Assembly: GCF_023062595.1 (NCBI RefSeq)
Contig: NZ_JALLAN010000003.1
Span: 22,346 to 86,345, forward strand
DNA: 64,000 nucleotides
Direction: 5' to 3'
Origin: Arthrobacter rhizosphaerae
Lineage (GTDB): Bacteria > Actinomycetota > Actinomycetes > Actinomycetales > Micrococcaceae
This document shows positions 16,888-26,441 of the stretch, in pieces. Both the position numbers and the translations under genes were made by a program. How positions within the stretch are numbered: position 1 is the stretch's first letter; each line of letters opens with the position of its first letter. The notes beneath the pieces were generated by a model. It worked only from the letters and a program-made list of their open reading frames with translations. It was not told where the DNA came from and ran no database searches.

Positions 16888-17940
16888 ATGAGCAACCACC
16901 ACGCCGCCCGCCCGCCCCTTTCCGCCGGAGGGCAGCCATCCACTAAAGTATGGGGAATCAAAGCTCCAACAGATCCTTCCGCCACGCCACCCGGCATTCC
17001 TCCTGGCCTGCCCCTGGATAAGCTCCACAGTGCGCTGGATGCCTGGTTCGAGGAGACGGCCCGAACCCTCCCCTGGCGGGATCCGGACTGCAGCCCCTGG
17101 GGTGTCCTGGTCAGCGAGATCATGCTGCAGCAGACTCCCGTTGTCCGGGTTTTGCCGGTGTGGGAAGAATGGCTCGATCGTTGGCCCAGGCCGGAAGACC
17201 TCGCAAGAGATGCAGCCGGTGAGGCGGTCCGGCATTGGGGACGCCTTGGCTATCCCCGGCGGGCACTCCGGCTACACGCAGCAGCTGTGGCAATAACAAA
17301 CAATCACGGCGGAAGCGTGCCCCGGACCTACGCAGAACTCCTCGAGCTTCCGGGAGTGGGAAGTTATACAGCCGCGGCGGTGGCGGCATTTGCCTTCGGG
17401 AAGCGGGAGACCGTGGTGGATACCAATATCCGCCGTGTGCACGCCCGGCTGGTTCGCGGTGCAGCGTTGCCTTCGCCGGCTTTGACCGCGGCGGAGATGA
17501 GGCTCGCGGAACAGCTGCTTCCGTTCGACGACGATGCGTCGGTCCGCTGGAACGCCTCGGTAATGGAGTTGGGCGCTCTCATTTGCACCGCCCGTGCCCC
17601 CAAGTGCGCTGACTGTCCCGTCCGCGACTCCTGCGAGTGGCTGGCGGCAGGTGAGCCGCCGCCGTCGTACATTCCCAAGGGCCAGTCCTGGCATGGAACA
17701 GACCGGCAGGTCCGCGGCGCGGTGATGGCGGTCCTGCGGGCCGCGGACGCTCCGGTGGCAGCCGAATTCTTTTCGCAGGCTCCCGCCGATCTGGGGTTCG
17801 AGCCGGAAGGAATCGGCGTGCCGCTCGCGGCCCTGCACCGCCTCAGCTCCGCCCCGGAGCAGCTGGAGCGTGCACTGGCGGGGCTTCTCGACGACGGTCT
17901 CGCCGAGCTGCGCCCGGCCGGTTACCAACTCCCGGCCTGA
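16888..17940 (+). CDS. mutY: A/G-specific adenine glycosylase
   Basis: A 350-residue base-excision-repair enzyme that removes A mispaired with 8-oxoG. The core has SEIMLQQTPV (catalytic Glu), the helix-hairpin-helix LPGVGSYTAAAVAAFAFG, the catalytic Asp in VVDTNIRRVHARL, and the iron-sulphur cysteines (C-x6-C-x2-C-x5-C). The first 45 residues are a Pro/Gly-rich extension outside the family core, and an internal start is possible. The C-terminal Nudix-like 8-oxoG recognition domain is short. Confidence 0.92.
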   Translation: MSNHHAARPPLSAGGQPSTKVWGIKAPTDPSATPPGIPPGLPLDKLHSALDAWFEETARTLPWRDPDCSPWGVLVSEIMLQQTPVVRVLPVWEEWLDRWPRPEDLARDAAGEAVRHWGRLGYPRRALRLHAAAVAITNNHGGSVPRTYAELLELPGVGSYTAAAVAAFAFGKRETVVDTNIRRVHARLVRGAALPSPALTAAEMRLAEQLLPFDDDASVRWNASVMELGALICTARAPKCADCPVRDSCEWLAAGEPPPSYIPKGQSWHGTDRQVRGAVMAVLRAADAPVAAEFFSQAPADLGFEPEGIGVPLAALHRLSSAPEQLERALAGLLDDGLAELRPAGYQLPA

Positions 17941-17955
17941 GCGGTCGGCTTCAAA

Positions 17956-17970
17956 CCTCAACAATTGAGG
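17956..17970 (+). terminator. Small hairpin after mutY
   Basis: CCTCAA-CAA-TTGAGG, 16 bp after the mutY stop codon. The arms are only 6 bp and no T-run follows, so this is a weak candidate. Confidence 0.3.
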
Positions 17971-18045
17971 CTCTCAAGGTAACGATGTAGGTTCCACTTC
18001 ACCTGCGGGCATATGCTCCCTGCACCCGCAGATTTACCCTGAAGT

Positions 18046-18576
18046 ATGCGCATCCTGTACGGAGTCATTGCTCTCGGGGCGACGGCCATTCTGACCTCAG
18101 GCTGCCACTTCTATGAGCAGCCGTGCCCGGCCATTGCGCAGGCGCCAGTCGTCTCCCTGACGGTTGAGCGCAGCTATGTGTCCTCGGTGAAAGGCATCCA
18201 TCTCAAAGCCTGCCAGGACGGCGTCTGCAAGGAATCCGACCTCGAACTCAGGCCGGGAACAGCCTCCGTTGACCAGGGTTGCACGGGCGACGGCCCCGAC
18301 GATTCCTGCTCGGCCACCTCAGTTCCCGACGGCACGCTGGTGGGCATGCTCATGCTGGACGTCCTGACGGAATCCCCGATTGACGCTTCCCTGACCGGAA
18401 CATCCCCCAATGGTGCTCCGTTGCCCCAGCGCTCTCTGACATTCACGCCGACGAGCGACTACCCCTTCGGCCTGCAGTGCGGAAAGTTCCTGGGCGCTTC
18501 CCTTCTCCTCGATGCCGACGGCCTCCGCCAGACGGGCCTGAACCAGAGCATCGAGCCAGACAGCCCCGCTCGCTGA
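18046..18576 (+). CDS. Putative lipoprotein, function unknown
   Basis: A 176-residue protein with a short signal sequence ending in the lipobox LTSGC. The mature part has several cysteines (CQDGVC, DQGCTGDGPDDSC) and beta-rich character, with no recognised domain. It lies 105 bp after mutY and converges on the kinase-like gene. Codon use looks like the flanking core genes. Confidence 0.7.
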   Translation: MRILYGVIALGATAILTSGCHFYEQPCPAIAQAPVVSLTVERSYVSSVKGIHLKACQDGVCKESDLELRPGTASVDQGCTGDGPDDSCSATSVPDGTLVGMLMLDVLTESPIDASLTGTSPNGAPLPQRSLTFTPTSDYPFGLQCGKFLGASLLLDADGLRQTGLNQSIEPDSPAR

Positions 18577-18583
18577 CCACCAT

Positions 18584-19054
18584 TTAATCCAGCGGGAGCG
18601 TGATGGTGACCTTAGTGCCCGTTCCCGGATTGGAGTCCACCACGCTGCTGCCGCCTGCCCCGGTCACGGCGGCGCACATCAGGCGCAGCCCGAATCCATG
18701 CCGCCTGCCACGGACTGCCTTTTTGCAGTCGAAGCCGGTCCCGTTGTCCGAGATGACCAGCCGGATGCCGTGGTAGACAGCGTCAAGCCGGATGGTGACA
18801 TCTGTCGCGTGGGCATATTTGTAGGTGTTGCTCAGGGTTTCCTGGGCGGCCCGGTAGAGCAGCGACGCAGAACGGGCGTCGATCTCAACTCCGTGGTGAG
18901 GCGTTTCCCAGTGCAGCCTGGTTCCTTGCCCCCGCAGTGGCGTCGCCAGCCTGTCAATGCACCCCGCGAGACCCAGGGTTTGGAAATCCAGTGGCCGCGG
19001 GTCGGTGAGAACACCGTGTACGGCTTTGATTTCTTCTTCCGATGTAGTGGTCAT
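18584..19054 (-). CDS. HATPase-only fragment of a NarL-type sensor histidine kinase
   Basis: A 156-residue protein consisting of the ATP-binding half of a HisKA_3-type kinase: N-box (YRAAQETLSNTYKYAHA), G1 (SDNGTGFD), G2 (HGFGLRLM) and the terminal GTGTKVTITLPL. The sequence starts just after where the phospho-accepting histidine helix would be, so the sensor, membrane and dimerisation parts are missing. No response regulator is adjacent. The dha terminator hairpin lies in the longer upstream frame, which favours this start. It could be an anti-sigma-like or partner ATPase, but a decayed remnant is at least as likely. Confidence 0.6.
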   Translation of the reverse strand: MTTTSEEEIKAVHGVLTDPRPLDFQTLGLAGCIDRLATPLRGQGTRLHWETPHHGVEIDARSASLLYRAAQETLSNTYKYAHATDVTIRLDAVYHGIRLVISDNGTGFDCKKAVRGRRHGFGLRLMCAAVTGAGGSSVVDSNPGTGTKVTITLPLD

Positions 19055-19094
19055 GGCGTCGGCCCCCCGCGGCTCTGGTCCTTTGGCGGCCCTT

Positions 19095-19117
19095 GGGCCC
19101 GGCCCCTCGCCGGGCCC
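19095..19117 (-). terminator. Terminator of the dhaKLM operon
   Basis: GGGCCCGGC-CCCTC-GCCGGGCCC: perfect 9-bp arms about 95 bp after the dhaM stop on the minus strand. Pairing extends outwards with one bulged base. Confidence 0.6.
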
Positions 19118-19211
19118 CAAAGGCTGATATCCCCAGACTGCGCCGGGACACTCAAGAACCGTGTCGGCTTATGGCAGGAGTTCCGCAAATTCTCCTCAAG
19201 AGTGCAAGGAT

Positions 19212-19916
19212 TCAGGATTCGCCGAACCCGGACTGCACCAGACCCCTTACATAGCGCACCGCTTTAGCGGCATCCGGGCCCCTGGCCTCGACGCGAAGCA
19301 CCGATCCTTTGCCTGCTGCGAGGGTCATCAGCCCGGTCATGGAAGAACCGTCGACGCCGTTGACGGTGACTTCAGCATCCATACCGGCGAGCCCACCGGC
19401 GATTTTAGCCGCGGGCCTTGCATGCAGGCCCGCCTGGTTGACGAGTTCGAAACTGTCGCTGACGTCCGGATGCCATTCCAACGCCAGCCCGGGTAGAGCC
19501 ACTTCATTGACATCAACAGGCTCGTGCCGGCCATGCCCGAGGGCTCCCCGGACAGCTTCCGCCGCCTTCTTCACCGTGCGCAGATCGGCGCCTGTCTGGG
19601 CAGCCACCGCGGCGGCGATAAGCCCCTCGATCAGCGGCGCGTCGGCCAGGAGCACTGAATCGGGATCAGCCGAAAACTCAATGGCCGCCTCAGCAGTCAT
19701 CACGGCTGAGCCCAGGTCCGTGAGAACCACAATGCCGTCGCCGTCAGCGGCTTTGGCGAGCGCCGCCATCACCTTTTCGAGGCTCGTTCCGATCCGGCCA
19801 TCGTCAGTTCCCCCCGCGGGGAGGATCACGACGTCGGGTGCCATTTGAGCGGCAAGCTCCACGGCGCCGTCGGCGATTTTTTCACTATGGGAAACCACGA
19901 TCAGCCGGACCGTCAC
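19212..19916 (-). CDS. dhaM: Dihydroxyacetone kinase phosphoryl donor subunit DhaM
   Basis: A 234-residue two-domain PTS protein. An EIIA-Man-type domain (1-130, active His in IVVSHSEKIA) is joined to an HPr-like domain (about 155-230, active His in NQAGLHARPAAKI). It passes phosphate from PEP via enzyme I and HPr to ADP bound on DhaL. It lacks the truncated enzyme I domain of E. coli DhaM, so enzyme I must be supplied from elsewhere. GTG start; GTGA overlap with the dhaL stop codon. Confidence 0.92.
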   Translation of the reverse strand: MTVRLIVVSHSEKIADGAVELAAQMAPDVVILPAGGTDDGRIGTSLEKVMAALAKAADGDGIVVLTDLGSAVMTAEAAIEFSADPDSVLLADAPLIEGLIAAAVAAQTGADLRTVKKAAEAVRGALGHGRHEPVDVNEVALPGLALEWHPDVSDSFELVNQAGLHARPAAKIAGGLAGMDAEVTVNGVDGSSMTGLMTLAAGKGSVLRVEARGPDAAKAVRYVRGLVQSGFGES

Positions 19917-20542
19917 GCGGCCGCTCCAGCCGCCGCACGAAGGATCAGGGCGGTAGACACAGCTCCCGGATCACGGTGCCCGATGCTGCGTTCTCCCAGG
20001 TAGCTGGCCCGGCCCTTTCGGGCGATCAGGGGGTCAGTGGCCACAGCGCCTTCCTCTGCAGCCTCAGCGGCGGCGACCAGTACCGCGAGTACGTTGGCGC
20101 CCGCGGCCGAGGCTGCTCCGGCTGCCTCTACTGCGGGCGTCCAGGCGTCCACCATGGTCTTATCGCCCCGCTCTGCCTTCCCGCGGGCCACCACGCCGTC
20201 CCGCGCCGCTTCGAGCGCCTCTGCTAGAGCCGCAGGGCCGACGTCGGGAGAGTCTCCCAATGCTGTGGCGGCGCGAAGGAACGCAGTTCCGTAAAGAGGC
20301 CCCGCTGCCCCGCCCACTTTTGACATCAGGGACATCGCAGTGAGTTTCAAGGCAGCGCCCGGCGTTTCCGGCTGGGATTCAGCCAACTTGTCCAGGACGG
20401 CTTGAAATCCCCTGTCCATGTTCTCGCCGTGATCGGAATCGCCGATTGCGCGGTCCAGTTCGATCAGCTCGAGCCGGTGCTCCGCCATCGCCTGCGCGCA
20501 CATGGTCAGCCACCTGACGGCCCACTTGACGTCCAGGGCCAT
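19913..20542 (-). CDS. dhaL: Dihydroxyacetone kinase ADP-binding subunit DhaL
   Basis: A 209-residue helical-barrel protein that holds ADP as a cofactor and transfers the phosphate to dihydroxyacetone on DhaK. The Mg-binding acidic motif IGDSDHGENMDRG is intact, as are the nucleotide-loop segment SKVGGAAGPLYGTAF and the C-terminal ERSIGHRDPGA. The start is the ATG overlapping the dhaK stop (TGATG), with GGGGGAT as ribosome binding site. Another ATG four codons earlier is possible. Confidence 0.92.
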   Translation of the reverse strand: MALDVKWAVRWLTMCAQAMAEHRLELIELDRAIGDSDHGENMDRGFQAVLDKLAESQPETPGAALKLTAMSLMSKVGGAAGPLYGTAFLRAATALGDSPDVGPAALAEALEAARDGVVARGKAERGDKTMVDAWTPAVEAAGAASAAGANVLAVLVAAAEAAEEGAVATDPLIARKGRASYLGERSIGHRDPGAVSTALILRAAAGAAA

Positions 20543-21543
20543 CAGATCCCCCATCGCAAGGCCGCAGTGTGGACCGGTGCGTCCCAGAGTGCCGTCATTT
20601 CGTCGTCGAGCCGGAGCACGGACAGGGAGCAGCCCTGCATTTCCAGGGAAGTGATGTAGTTGCCAACCAAGGAACGTTCAATGACGATCCCGCGCTCTTT
20701 CAGCACCTGGGCCGCCCGCCGGTACACGATGTAAAGCTCGCTTTGAGGGGTTCCGCCCATCCCATTGACGAACAATAGGACCCGCTCCCCGGCATCGACA
20801 CCCAGGTCCGACAGGATGGGGTCCAGCAACCTGTCGGTGATGCCGTCCGCGTTTTCCATGGCAATCTTATGCCTGCCGGGTTCCCCGTGGATGCCGATGC
20901 CGATCTCGATTTCATCCTCCTCAAGATCGAAGCTAGGGCCTCCCGCGTGGGGCACCGTGCACGCGGTCAAAGCAACACCCATACTGCGGACATTGCTGTT
21001 GACTCGATTGCCGATGGCGGCGACGGCTTCGAGGTTGTCACCGCGTTCGGCGGCTGCTCCGGCGATCTTTTCAACCAGGACCGTGCCACCGACTCCCCTG
21101 CGCCCTGCTGTGTACAACGAATCTTCGACGGCGACGTCGTCGTTGACCAGCACGGTCCGAACCTCCACGCCTTCGGCCTGTGCCATCTCCGCTGCGGTTT
21201 CGAAGTTGAGGAGGTCTCCGGTGTAGTTCTTCACAATGTGCACGACGCCGGCCCCGGAGTTGACTGCGAGGGTTGCCGGAATGATCTGGTCAGGTGTCGG
21301 AGACGTAAAGACAGCCCCCGGAACTGCGGCGTCGAGCATGCCGAGTCCCACGAAACCGCCGTGAAGGGGTTCATGCCCGCTGCCTCCGCCGGAGACGAGT
21401 CCCACCTTGCCGGCAACGGGAGCATCCGTGCGTGTGATGAACTTCGGTTCCGTCGATACGGTTACGATGTCCGCGTGCGCCAGGCCGAATCCCTCTACGG
21501 ATTCGTCCACCACTGCTCGGGGATCGTTGATGAGCTTTTTCAA
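20542..21543 (-). CDS. dhaK: Dihydroxyacetone kinase substrate-binding subunit DhaK
   Basis: A 333-residue DhaK, the usual length. It binds dihydroxyacetone as a hemiaminal through the histidine in [15 protein letters not shown] near residue 55 is the conserved substrate pocket, and [10 protein letters not shown] is characteristic. It is the first gene of a tightly packed dhaK-dhaL-dhaM operon that makes dihydroxyacetone phosphate for glycolysis at the expense of PEP. No glycerol dehydrogenase or transporter gene is adjacent. Confidence 0.94.
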   Translation of the reverse strand: MKKLINDPRAVVDESVEGFGLAHADIVTVSTEPKFITRTDAPVAGKVGLVSGGGSGHEPLHGGFVGLGMLDAAVPGAVFTSPTPDQIIPATLAVNSGAGVVHIVKNYTGDLLNFETAAEMAQAEGVEVRTVLVNDDVAVEDSLYTAGRRGVGGTVLVEKIAGAAAERGDNLEAVAAIGNRVNSNVRSMGVALTACTVPHAGGPSFDLEEDEIEIGIGIHGEPGRHKIAMENADGITDRLLDPILSDLGVDAGERVLLFVNGMGGTPQSELYIVYRRAAQVLKERGIVIERSLVGNYITSLEMQGCSLSVLRLDDEMTALWDAPVHTAALRWGI

Positions 21544-21586
21544 GGCTGTGCTCCCTAAATGGACCGGCCGGTTTGCTCTGACCCTA

Positions 21587-21611
21587 CTACCGGGGACCGG
21601 TCCCGCGGTAG
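21587..21611 (-). terminator. 25-nt palindromic hairpin between dhaK and the acetyltransferase gene
   Basis: Nearly perfect dyad (CTACCG...CGGTAG around GGACCGGTCC). On the minus strand it lies just past the stop codon of the acetyltransferase gene and upstream of dhaK, so it probably ends the former transcript. Confidence 0.55.
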
Positions 21612-21624
21612 CACCTGCCCACGC

Positions 21625-22134
21625 CTAGAGAACCTTGATCATCCGGGTATTGCCCAGCGTATTCGGCTTAACGCGGGCAAGGTCCAGGAATTCCGCCACA
21701 CCTTCGTCATGCGAGCGCAGGAGCTCGGAGTAGACCACGGGATCAACGGCCGTCTGGTCCGGCATGACCTCAAAACCGTGGCGCTTGAAGAAGTCCACTT
21801 CGAAAGTGAGGCAAAAAACACGGGAGACACCCAGTGCCTTGGCATCTTCCAGGAGTGTCTCCACCAGCACGTGGCCCACTCCCCTGCCGCGCCATGCGTC
21901 CGAGGCTGCCAGAGTGCGCACTTCGGCCAGGTCCTCCCACATCACGTGCAGGGCGCCGCAGCCAATGACGTCGCCGCCTGCCGACTCGGCGATCCGGAAC
22001 TCCTGCAGGCTCTCGTAGTAGGCCACCGTCTCCTTGGCCATGAGGATCCGCTGATCCGCCAGAGGCGCCACAAGCTGTTTGATGGCAGCGACATCGCTGG
22101 TGCGGGCAGGGCGGATGCGGAAGGACTCGGTCAC
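21625..22134 (-). CDS. GNAT N-acetyltransferase, amino-acid N-acetyltransferase (ArgA-like)
   Basis: A 169-residue single-domain GNAT protein. The acetyl-CoA motif A is SDAWRGRGVGHVLVETLL. The central GCGALHVMWEDLAEVRTLA and C-terminal FFKRHGFE segments match the short N-acetylglutamate-synthase type found in Actinobacteria, which lacks the amino-acid-kinase domain of E. coli ArgA. The GTG start at 22134 begins the conserved RIRPARTSDV; the longer frame upstream is not conserved. A role in the first step of arginine synthesis is inferred from family, with no other arg gene nearby. Confidence 0.8.
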   Translation of the reverse strand: MTESFRIRPARTSDVAAIKQLVAPLADQRILMAKETVAYYESLQEFRIAESAGGDVIGCGALHVMWEDLAEVRTLAASDAWRGRGVGHVLVETLLEDAKALGVSRVFCLTFEVDFFKRHGFEVMPDQTAVDPVVYSELLRSHDEGVAEFLDLARVKPNTLGNTRMIKVL

Positions 22135-22371
22135 AGCCCCAATCTTACGGCGGCCAACTCCCGCTCTTGTGCCGGAAGCTGCTGAGGACGGGATCGCGGG
22201 GAGGACCAAATACCCCTTGCCCGGGACCGCCAGGGAACCCTATGGTTTGATTTAGGCAGCCCATTTAGCTTTTGGCGGCTGGCAAAGCAGTGCCGCAGCT
22301 GGGGGCGGAAGCGAATTGCAGACTGGTCTCACAAAACAGGTCCGTTGACGAGGCGGGCCGGGGAGGTCGGC

Positions 22372-23457
22372 ATGCGTATCGGACTAATCGGAAACCCATG
22401 GATCCCGGTGCCTCCACCGACGTACGGCGGAATTGAACGGGTAGTGGATCATCTCGCAAGGGGCTTGACGGCGGCGGGTCACGAAGTCCTCCTGGCCGTA
22501 CCCTCGGACAGTGAATGTCCAGTCGCCCTCGCCCCGGGAATGACCCCCGCGGTGCCTGACGAGATGGGCCTCACGATTTCCGAAATGAGCCACGTGGTGA
22601 GGTCCTATGCAGCCATGGAGGGAATGGACATCGTCCACGACCACACCCTCGCAGGGCCTTTGTATGGGCGCCGCCCGCGGCATTTGCCTGTTGTCACCAC
22701 CATCCACGGGCCCCTCCTTCCCGACGCCGTCAATGTTTACCGCGCAATGGGCAAGGACACGAGCATCATCGCGATTTCACGGGATCAGGCCCTGCAGGCA
22801 CCGGATGTGCAGGTGACGCGGGTCATCCATCACGGTTTGGATCTTTCCACCGTTCCGGTAGGGCGCGGAGACGGAGGCTACGCATGTTTCGTAGGCAGGA
22901 TCTGCGCTGACAAAGGCGTCATGGAGGCAATCCAGATTGCCCGGGAGGCCGGGTATCCCCTCCACATCGCCGCCAAAATGCGCGAGCCCGCAGAATTACG
23001 GTACTTCCGCGACGTCGTCGAGCCCTTGCTCGGCCCGAATGAGGAATACATCGGTGAGATCGGCGACCGGGAAAAATACGAGCTTATGGGAGGCGCAGTT
23101 GCCTTGCTGAATCCCATTCAATGGCATGAACCCTTCGGCCTGGTGATGATCGAGGCAATGGCGACAGGCACACCAGTGATCGGCACACCCATAGGGTCAG
23201 CACCGGAAATCGTGGAGCATGGCTCCACCGGATACTTGGCGCCCACCGAGCAGCTTCCGGCGTTCCTTCAGTTGGCGGAAGGGCTGGACCGTGCAGCGTG
23301 CCGCGCCGCTGTCCAGGAGAATTTCAGCTCGGAACGGATGGTGGCAGACCACCTGGACCTCTATGGCGAAATCCTCGCAAAGGACATCGGCAAACAGGTT
23401 TCGACGCTGCGTTCCTTGGATGAGAATCATAAGAAGGGCCCGCTGGCGCACGCCTGA
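22372..23457 (+). CDS. Family 4 glycosyltransferase (GT-B fold)
   Basis: A 361-residue protein. The N-terminal Rossmann domain opens with RIGLIGNPWIPVPPPTYGG, the glycine-rich acceptor/donor cleft. The C-terminal domain carries the retaining GT4 signature EPFGLVMIE (EX7E) followed by GTPVIGTPIGSAPEIV. Similar proteins transfer sugars to lipids or polymers. ATG at 22372 follows GGGGAGG by five bases; the nine upstream codons are not conserved. It is apparently monocistronic, convergent with clpC across a shared terminator. Confidence 0.85.
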   Translation: MRIGLIGNPWIPVPPPTYGGIERVVDHLARGLTAAGHEVLLAVPSDSECPVALAPGMTPAVPDEMGLTISEMSHVVRSYAAMEGMDIVHDHTLAGPLYGRRPRHLPVVTTIHGPLLPDAVNVYRAMGKDTSIIAISRDQALQAPDVQVTRVIHHGLDLSTVPVGRGDGGYACFVGRICADKGVMEAIQIAREAGYPLHIAAKMREPAELRYFRDVVEPLLGPNEEYIGEIGDREKYELMGGAVALLNPIQWHEPFGLVMIEAMATGTPVIGTPIGSAPEIVEHGSTGYLAPTEQLPAFLQLAEGLDRAACRAAVQENFSSERMVADHLDLYGEILAKDIGKQVSTLRSLDENHKKGPLAHA

Positions 23458-23476
23458 ACCCGGACCCCACAACGAA

Positions 23477-23514
23477 CAGACCCCGCCTTCACCTTGCGGT
23501 GAGGACGGGGCCTG
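23477..23514. terminator. Bidirectional terminator between the glycosyltransferase gene and clpC
   Basis: Arms of 17 bp (three mispairs) around a TTGC loop, 20 bp from either stop codon. The symmetrical position between convergent genes fits termination in both directions. Confidence 0.7.
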
Positions 23515-23533
23515 TTGCTGGAGCGGTGTGCGG

Positions 23534-26026
23534 CTAGACGCTGGGCGCGATCTCCGGGATGCGCGGCTTGGCGTTGCCGGCGAAGGTGAACTTGGCGTCG
23601 TCGCCTTCGCCGTCCACATCCACCACCACGATGTCCCCGGCGTGCAGCTCGCCGAAGAGGATCTTCTCGGAGAGCTGGTCCTCGATCTCGCGCTGGATGG
23701 TCCGGCGCAGTGGCCGGGCGCCCATCGCGGGGTCGTAACCGCGGGTCGCAAGGAGCACCTTGGCTGCGGGCGTGAGCTCGATGCCCATGTCCTTGTCCTT
23801 GAGTCGCTTCTCCAAGCGGCCGACAAACATGTCCACGATCTCGATGATCTCGTCCTGAGTCAGCTGCGGGAACACCACAACGTCATCCACACGGTTCAGG
23901 AACTCGGGACGGAAGTGCTGCTTCAGCTCCTCCGTTACCCGGGCACGCATGCGGTTGTAGCCCGTCTGCGTATCTGTGCCCGACTGGAAGCCCGTTGCAA
24001 CGCTCTTGGAAATGTCGCGGGTACCAAGGTTGGTGGTCATGATGATCACCGTGTTCTTGAAGTCCACCACGCGGCCCTGCGAGTCGGTCAGGCGGCCGTC
24101 TTCCAGGATCTGCAGGAGGGAGTTGAAGAGGTCCGCGTGGGCCTTTTCAACTTCGTCGAACAGCACCACGGAGAACGGACGACGGCGGACCTTTTCAGTC
24201 AGCTGCCCGCCCTCTTCGTAGCCAACGTAGCCGGGAGGTGCACCGAAGAGACGCGACACGGTGTGCTTCTCCGAGTACTCGGACATGTCCAGCGTGATGA
24301 GGGCGTCTTCCTCGCCGAAGAGGAATTCAGCAAGGGCCTTGGCGAGCTCGGTCTTTCCGACGCCGGTGGGGCCGGCGAAGATGAACGAGCCACCGGGGCG
24401 CTTCGGGTCCTTAAGACCTGCACGGGTCCGGCGGATGGCCTGCGACAGGGCCTTGATGGCCTCGTTCTGGCCGACAACGCGCTTGTGGAGTTCGTCTTCC
24501 ATCTTCAGCAGGCGCGAGGATTCTTCCTCAGTCAGCTTGAAGACCGGGATACCGGTGGAGTTGGCCAGCACTTCGGCAATGAGATCCTCATCCACCTCGG
24601 AGATGTCGTCCATTCCGCCGGTCTTCCAGTGGCGTTCCTTCTCGGCCCGCTCGGCAATGAGCTTTTGCTCCTTGTCGCGCAGTGAAGCGGCGCCTTCGAA
24701 GTCCTGGGCGTCTATTGCAGACTCTTTTTCCATCTTCAGCTCTGCAATGCGCTCGTCCATGGCTTTGAGCTCGGGCGGAGCGGTCATCCGGCGGATACGG
24801 AGGCGTGCGCCGGCTTCGTCGATAAGGTCAATGGCCTTATCCGGTAGGAAGCGGTCCGAAATGTAGCGTTCGGCGAGGCTGGCTGCCGAGGCGAGGGCGC
24901 CGTCGGTGATGGTGACCCTGTGGTGGGCTTCATAGCGGTCGCGCAGGCCTTTGAGGATTTCGATTGCGTGTGCAACCGACGGCTCCTTGACCTGGATCGG
25001 CTGGAAGCGGCGCTCAAGGGCGGCGTCCTTCTCGATGTGCTTGCGGTATTCGTCCAAGGTGGTGGCACCGATGGTCTGGAGCTCACCGCGGGCCAGCATT
25101 GGCTTCAGGATGGAAGCGGCATCGATAGCGCCCTCGGCGGCACCCGCACCTACGAGGGTGTGGATTTCGTCGATGAACAGGATGATGTCGCCACGGGTGC
25201 GGATTTCCTTGAGGACCTTCTTCAGGCGCTCTTCGAAGTCACCACGGTAGCGGGAACCTGCAACCAGGGAACCAAGGTCCAGCGTGTAGAGCTGCTTGTC
25301 CTTGATGGTCTCAGGTACGTCCCCGCGGACGATTGCCTGCGCCAGGCCCTCGACGACGGCGGTCTTGCCGACACCCGGTTCACCGATCAGCACAGGGTTG
25401 TTCTTGGTGCGGCGGGAAAGGACCTGCATAACGCGTTCCATTTCCTGTTCGCGCCCGATCACGGGGTCCAGCTTGTTCTCGCGGGCAGCCTGCGTGAGGT
25501 TCCGGCCGAACTGGTCCAGCACAACGGAGCCCGCCGGAGTTCCTTCAGCCTGGCCGGGGCCAACGCCGGCACCGGTGGTCTCTTTGCCCTGGTAGCCCGA
25601 GAGCAGCTGGATGACCTGCTGGCGGACGCGGTTGAGGTCAGCACCGAGCTTGACCAGCACCTGGGCGGCAACACCTTCACCCTCGCGGATGAGTCCCAGG
25701 AGGATGTGCTCCGTCCCGATGTAGTTGTGGCCCAGCTGTAGTGCTTCACGCAGGGACAGCTCCAGTACCTTCTTGGCACGAGGGGTGAAGGGGATGTGGC
25801 CGGAAGGAGCCTGCTGGCCCTGTCCGATGATCTCCTGAACCTGCTCGCGTACGCCGTCGAGCGAAATGCTCAAGGACTCAAGAGCTTTGGCGGCAACGCC
25901 CTCACCCTCATGGATCAAACCCAAGAGGATGTGTTCGGTACCAATGTAATTGTGGTTCAGCATGCGTGCCTCTTCTTGGGCAAGCACAACTACGCGACGG
26001 GCACGGTCCGTAAATCGCTCAAACAT
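23534..26026 (-). CDS. clpC: AAA+ unfoldase ClpC of the Clp protease
   Basis: An 830-residue class I Clp/Hsp100 protein that unfolds substrates for ClpP. Two N-terminal Clp repeats occupy residues 1-145. The first AAA domain has Walker A GEPGVGKT and Walker [13 protein letters not shown]-like coiled-coil middle domain (about 415-455) is present, and the second AAA domain has GPTGVGKT and [10 protein letters not shown]. The start follows AGGAGTG. It lies downstream of lsr2 and lysS, as in mycobacteria. No ClgR or CtsR operator was convincingly recognised. Confidence 0.96.
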   Translation of the reverse strand: MFERFTDRARRVVVLAQEEARMLNHNYIGTEHILLGLIHEGEGVAAKALESLSISLDGVREQVQEIIGQGQQAPSGHIPFTPRAKKVLELSLREALQLGHNYIGTEHILLGLIREGEGVAAQVLVKLGADLNRVRQQVIQLLSGYQGKETTGAGVGPGQAEGTPAGSVVLDQFGRNLTQAARENKLDPVIGREQEMERVMQVLSRRTKNNPVLIGEPGVGKTAVVEGLAQAIVRGDVPETIKDKQLYTLDLGSLVAGSRYRGDFEERLKKVLKEIRTRGDIILFIDEIHTLVGAGAAEGAIDAASILKPMLARGELQTIGATTLDEYRKHIEKDAALERRFQPIQVKEPSVAHAIEILKGLRDRYEAHHRVTITDGALASAASLAERYISDRFLPDKAIDLIDEAGARLRIRRMTAPPELKAMDERIAELKMEKESAIDAQDFEGAASLRDKEQKLIAERAEKERHWKTGGMDDISEVDEDLIAEVLANSTGIPVFKLTEEESSRLLKMEDELHKRVVGQNEAIKALSQAIRRTRAGLKDPKRPGGSFIFAGPTGVGKTELAKALAEFLFGEEDALITLDMSEYSEKHTVSRLFGAPPGYVGYEEGGQLTEKVRRRPFSVVLFDEVEKAHADLFNSLLQILEDGRLTDSQGRVVDFKNTVIIMTTNLGTRDISKSVATGFQSGTDTQTGYNRMRARVTEELKQHFRPEFLNRVDDVVVFPQLTQDEIIEIVDMFVGRLEKRLKDKDMGIELTPAAKVLLATRGYDPAMGARPLRRTIQREIEDQLSEKILFGELHAGDIVVVDVDGEGDDAKFTFAGNAKPRIPEIAPSV

Positions 26027-26441
26027 TTCGCCACACTCCTAGCTACGACGTACTTTGATGCTACGTGGAGGAGCCCCACTTTTGGAGCTTGTTCGCCACG
26101 GGGGAAACCCGGAATCAACTTTGACCCGGATCGGGGCAACAATCGGGCGCTCCTGCAGCTCGTTCAACGGGAGCCGGGCGTGAGCGGTCAAGGAAGCAGA
26201 GAGTGCTGCCTCCCGGCACAATCTGTCCTGCCTCCGGCCGTGCGGAAAGCCGTTTGACTTTCGGGTTGACTGCCGAAGGTTCAAACTCTCCGCCTTTTCC
26301 CGATAAAGTCCGGTGAGGGCACTTTCAACCGAAAAAACCACGGCGGAAAAGCCGGGCTGGACGGTAAAGACAAGCAAAAAAGTCGAAGCCCCCTCCAACC
26401 GGCGGGGGCTTCGACTTTTGCAACGCATAGATACTTCAACT
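26027..26441. other. Intergenic region between clpC and lsr2
   Basis: Holds the clpC promoter region next to 26026 and the strong lsr2 terminator at 26378-26419. The middle (26100-26370) shows no gene with a ribosome binding site, and no further structure I can support. Confidence 0.6.
26378..26419 (-). terminator. Rho-independent terminator of lsr2
   Basis: Perfect 16-bp arms around a 10-nt loop, followed on the minus strand by a run of six T. It starts 23 bp after the lsr2 stop codon and is the clearest intrinsic terminator in the window. Confidence 0.9.

Noticed and set aside
23219..24685. A 488-codon open frame antisense to clpC
   Set aside because: Shadow of clpC; it would also overlap the end of the glycosyltransferase gene in another frame and the bidirectional terminator.
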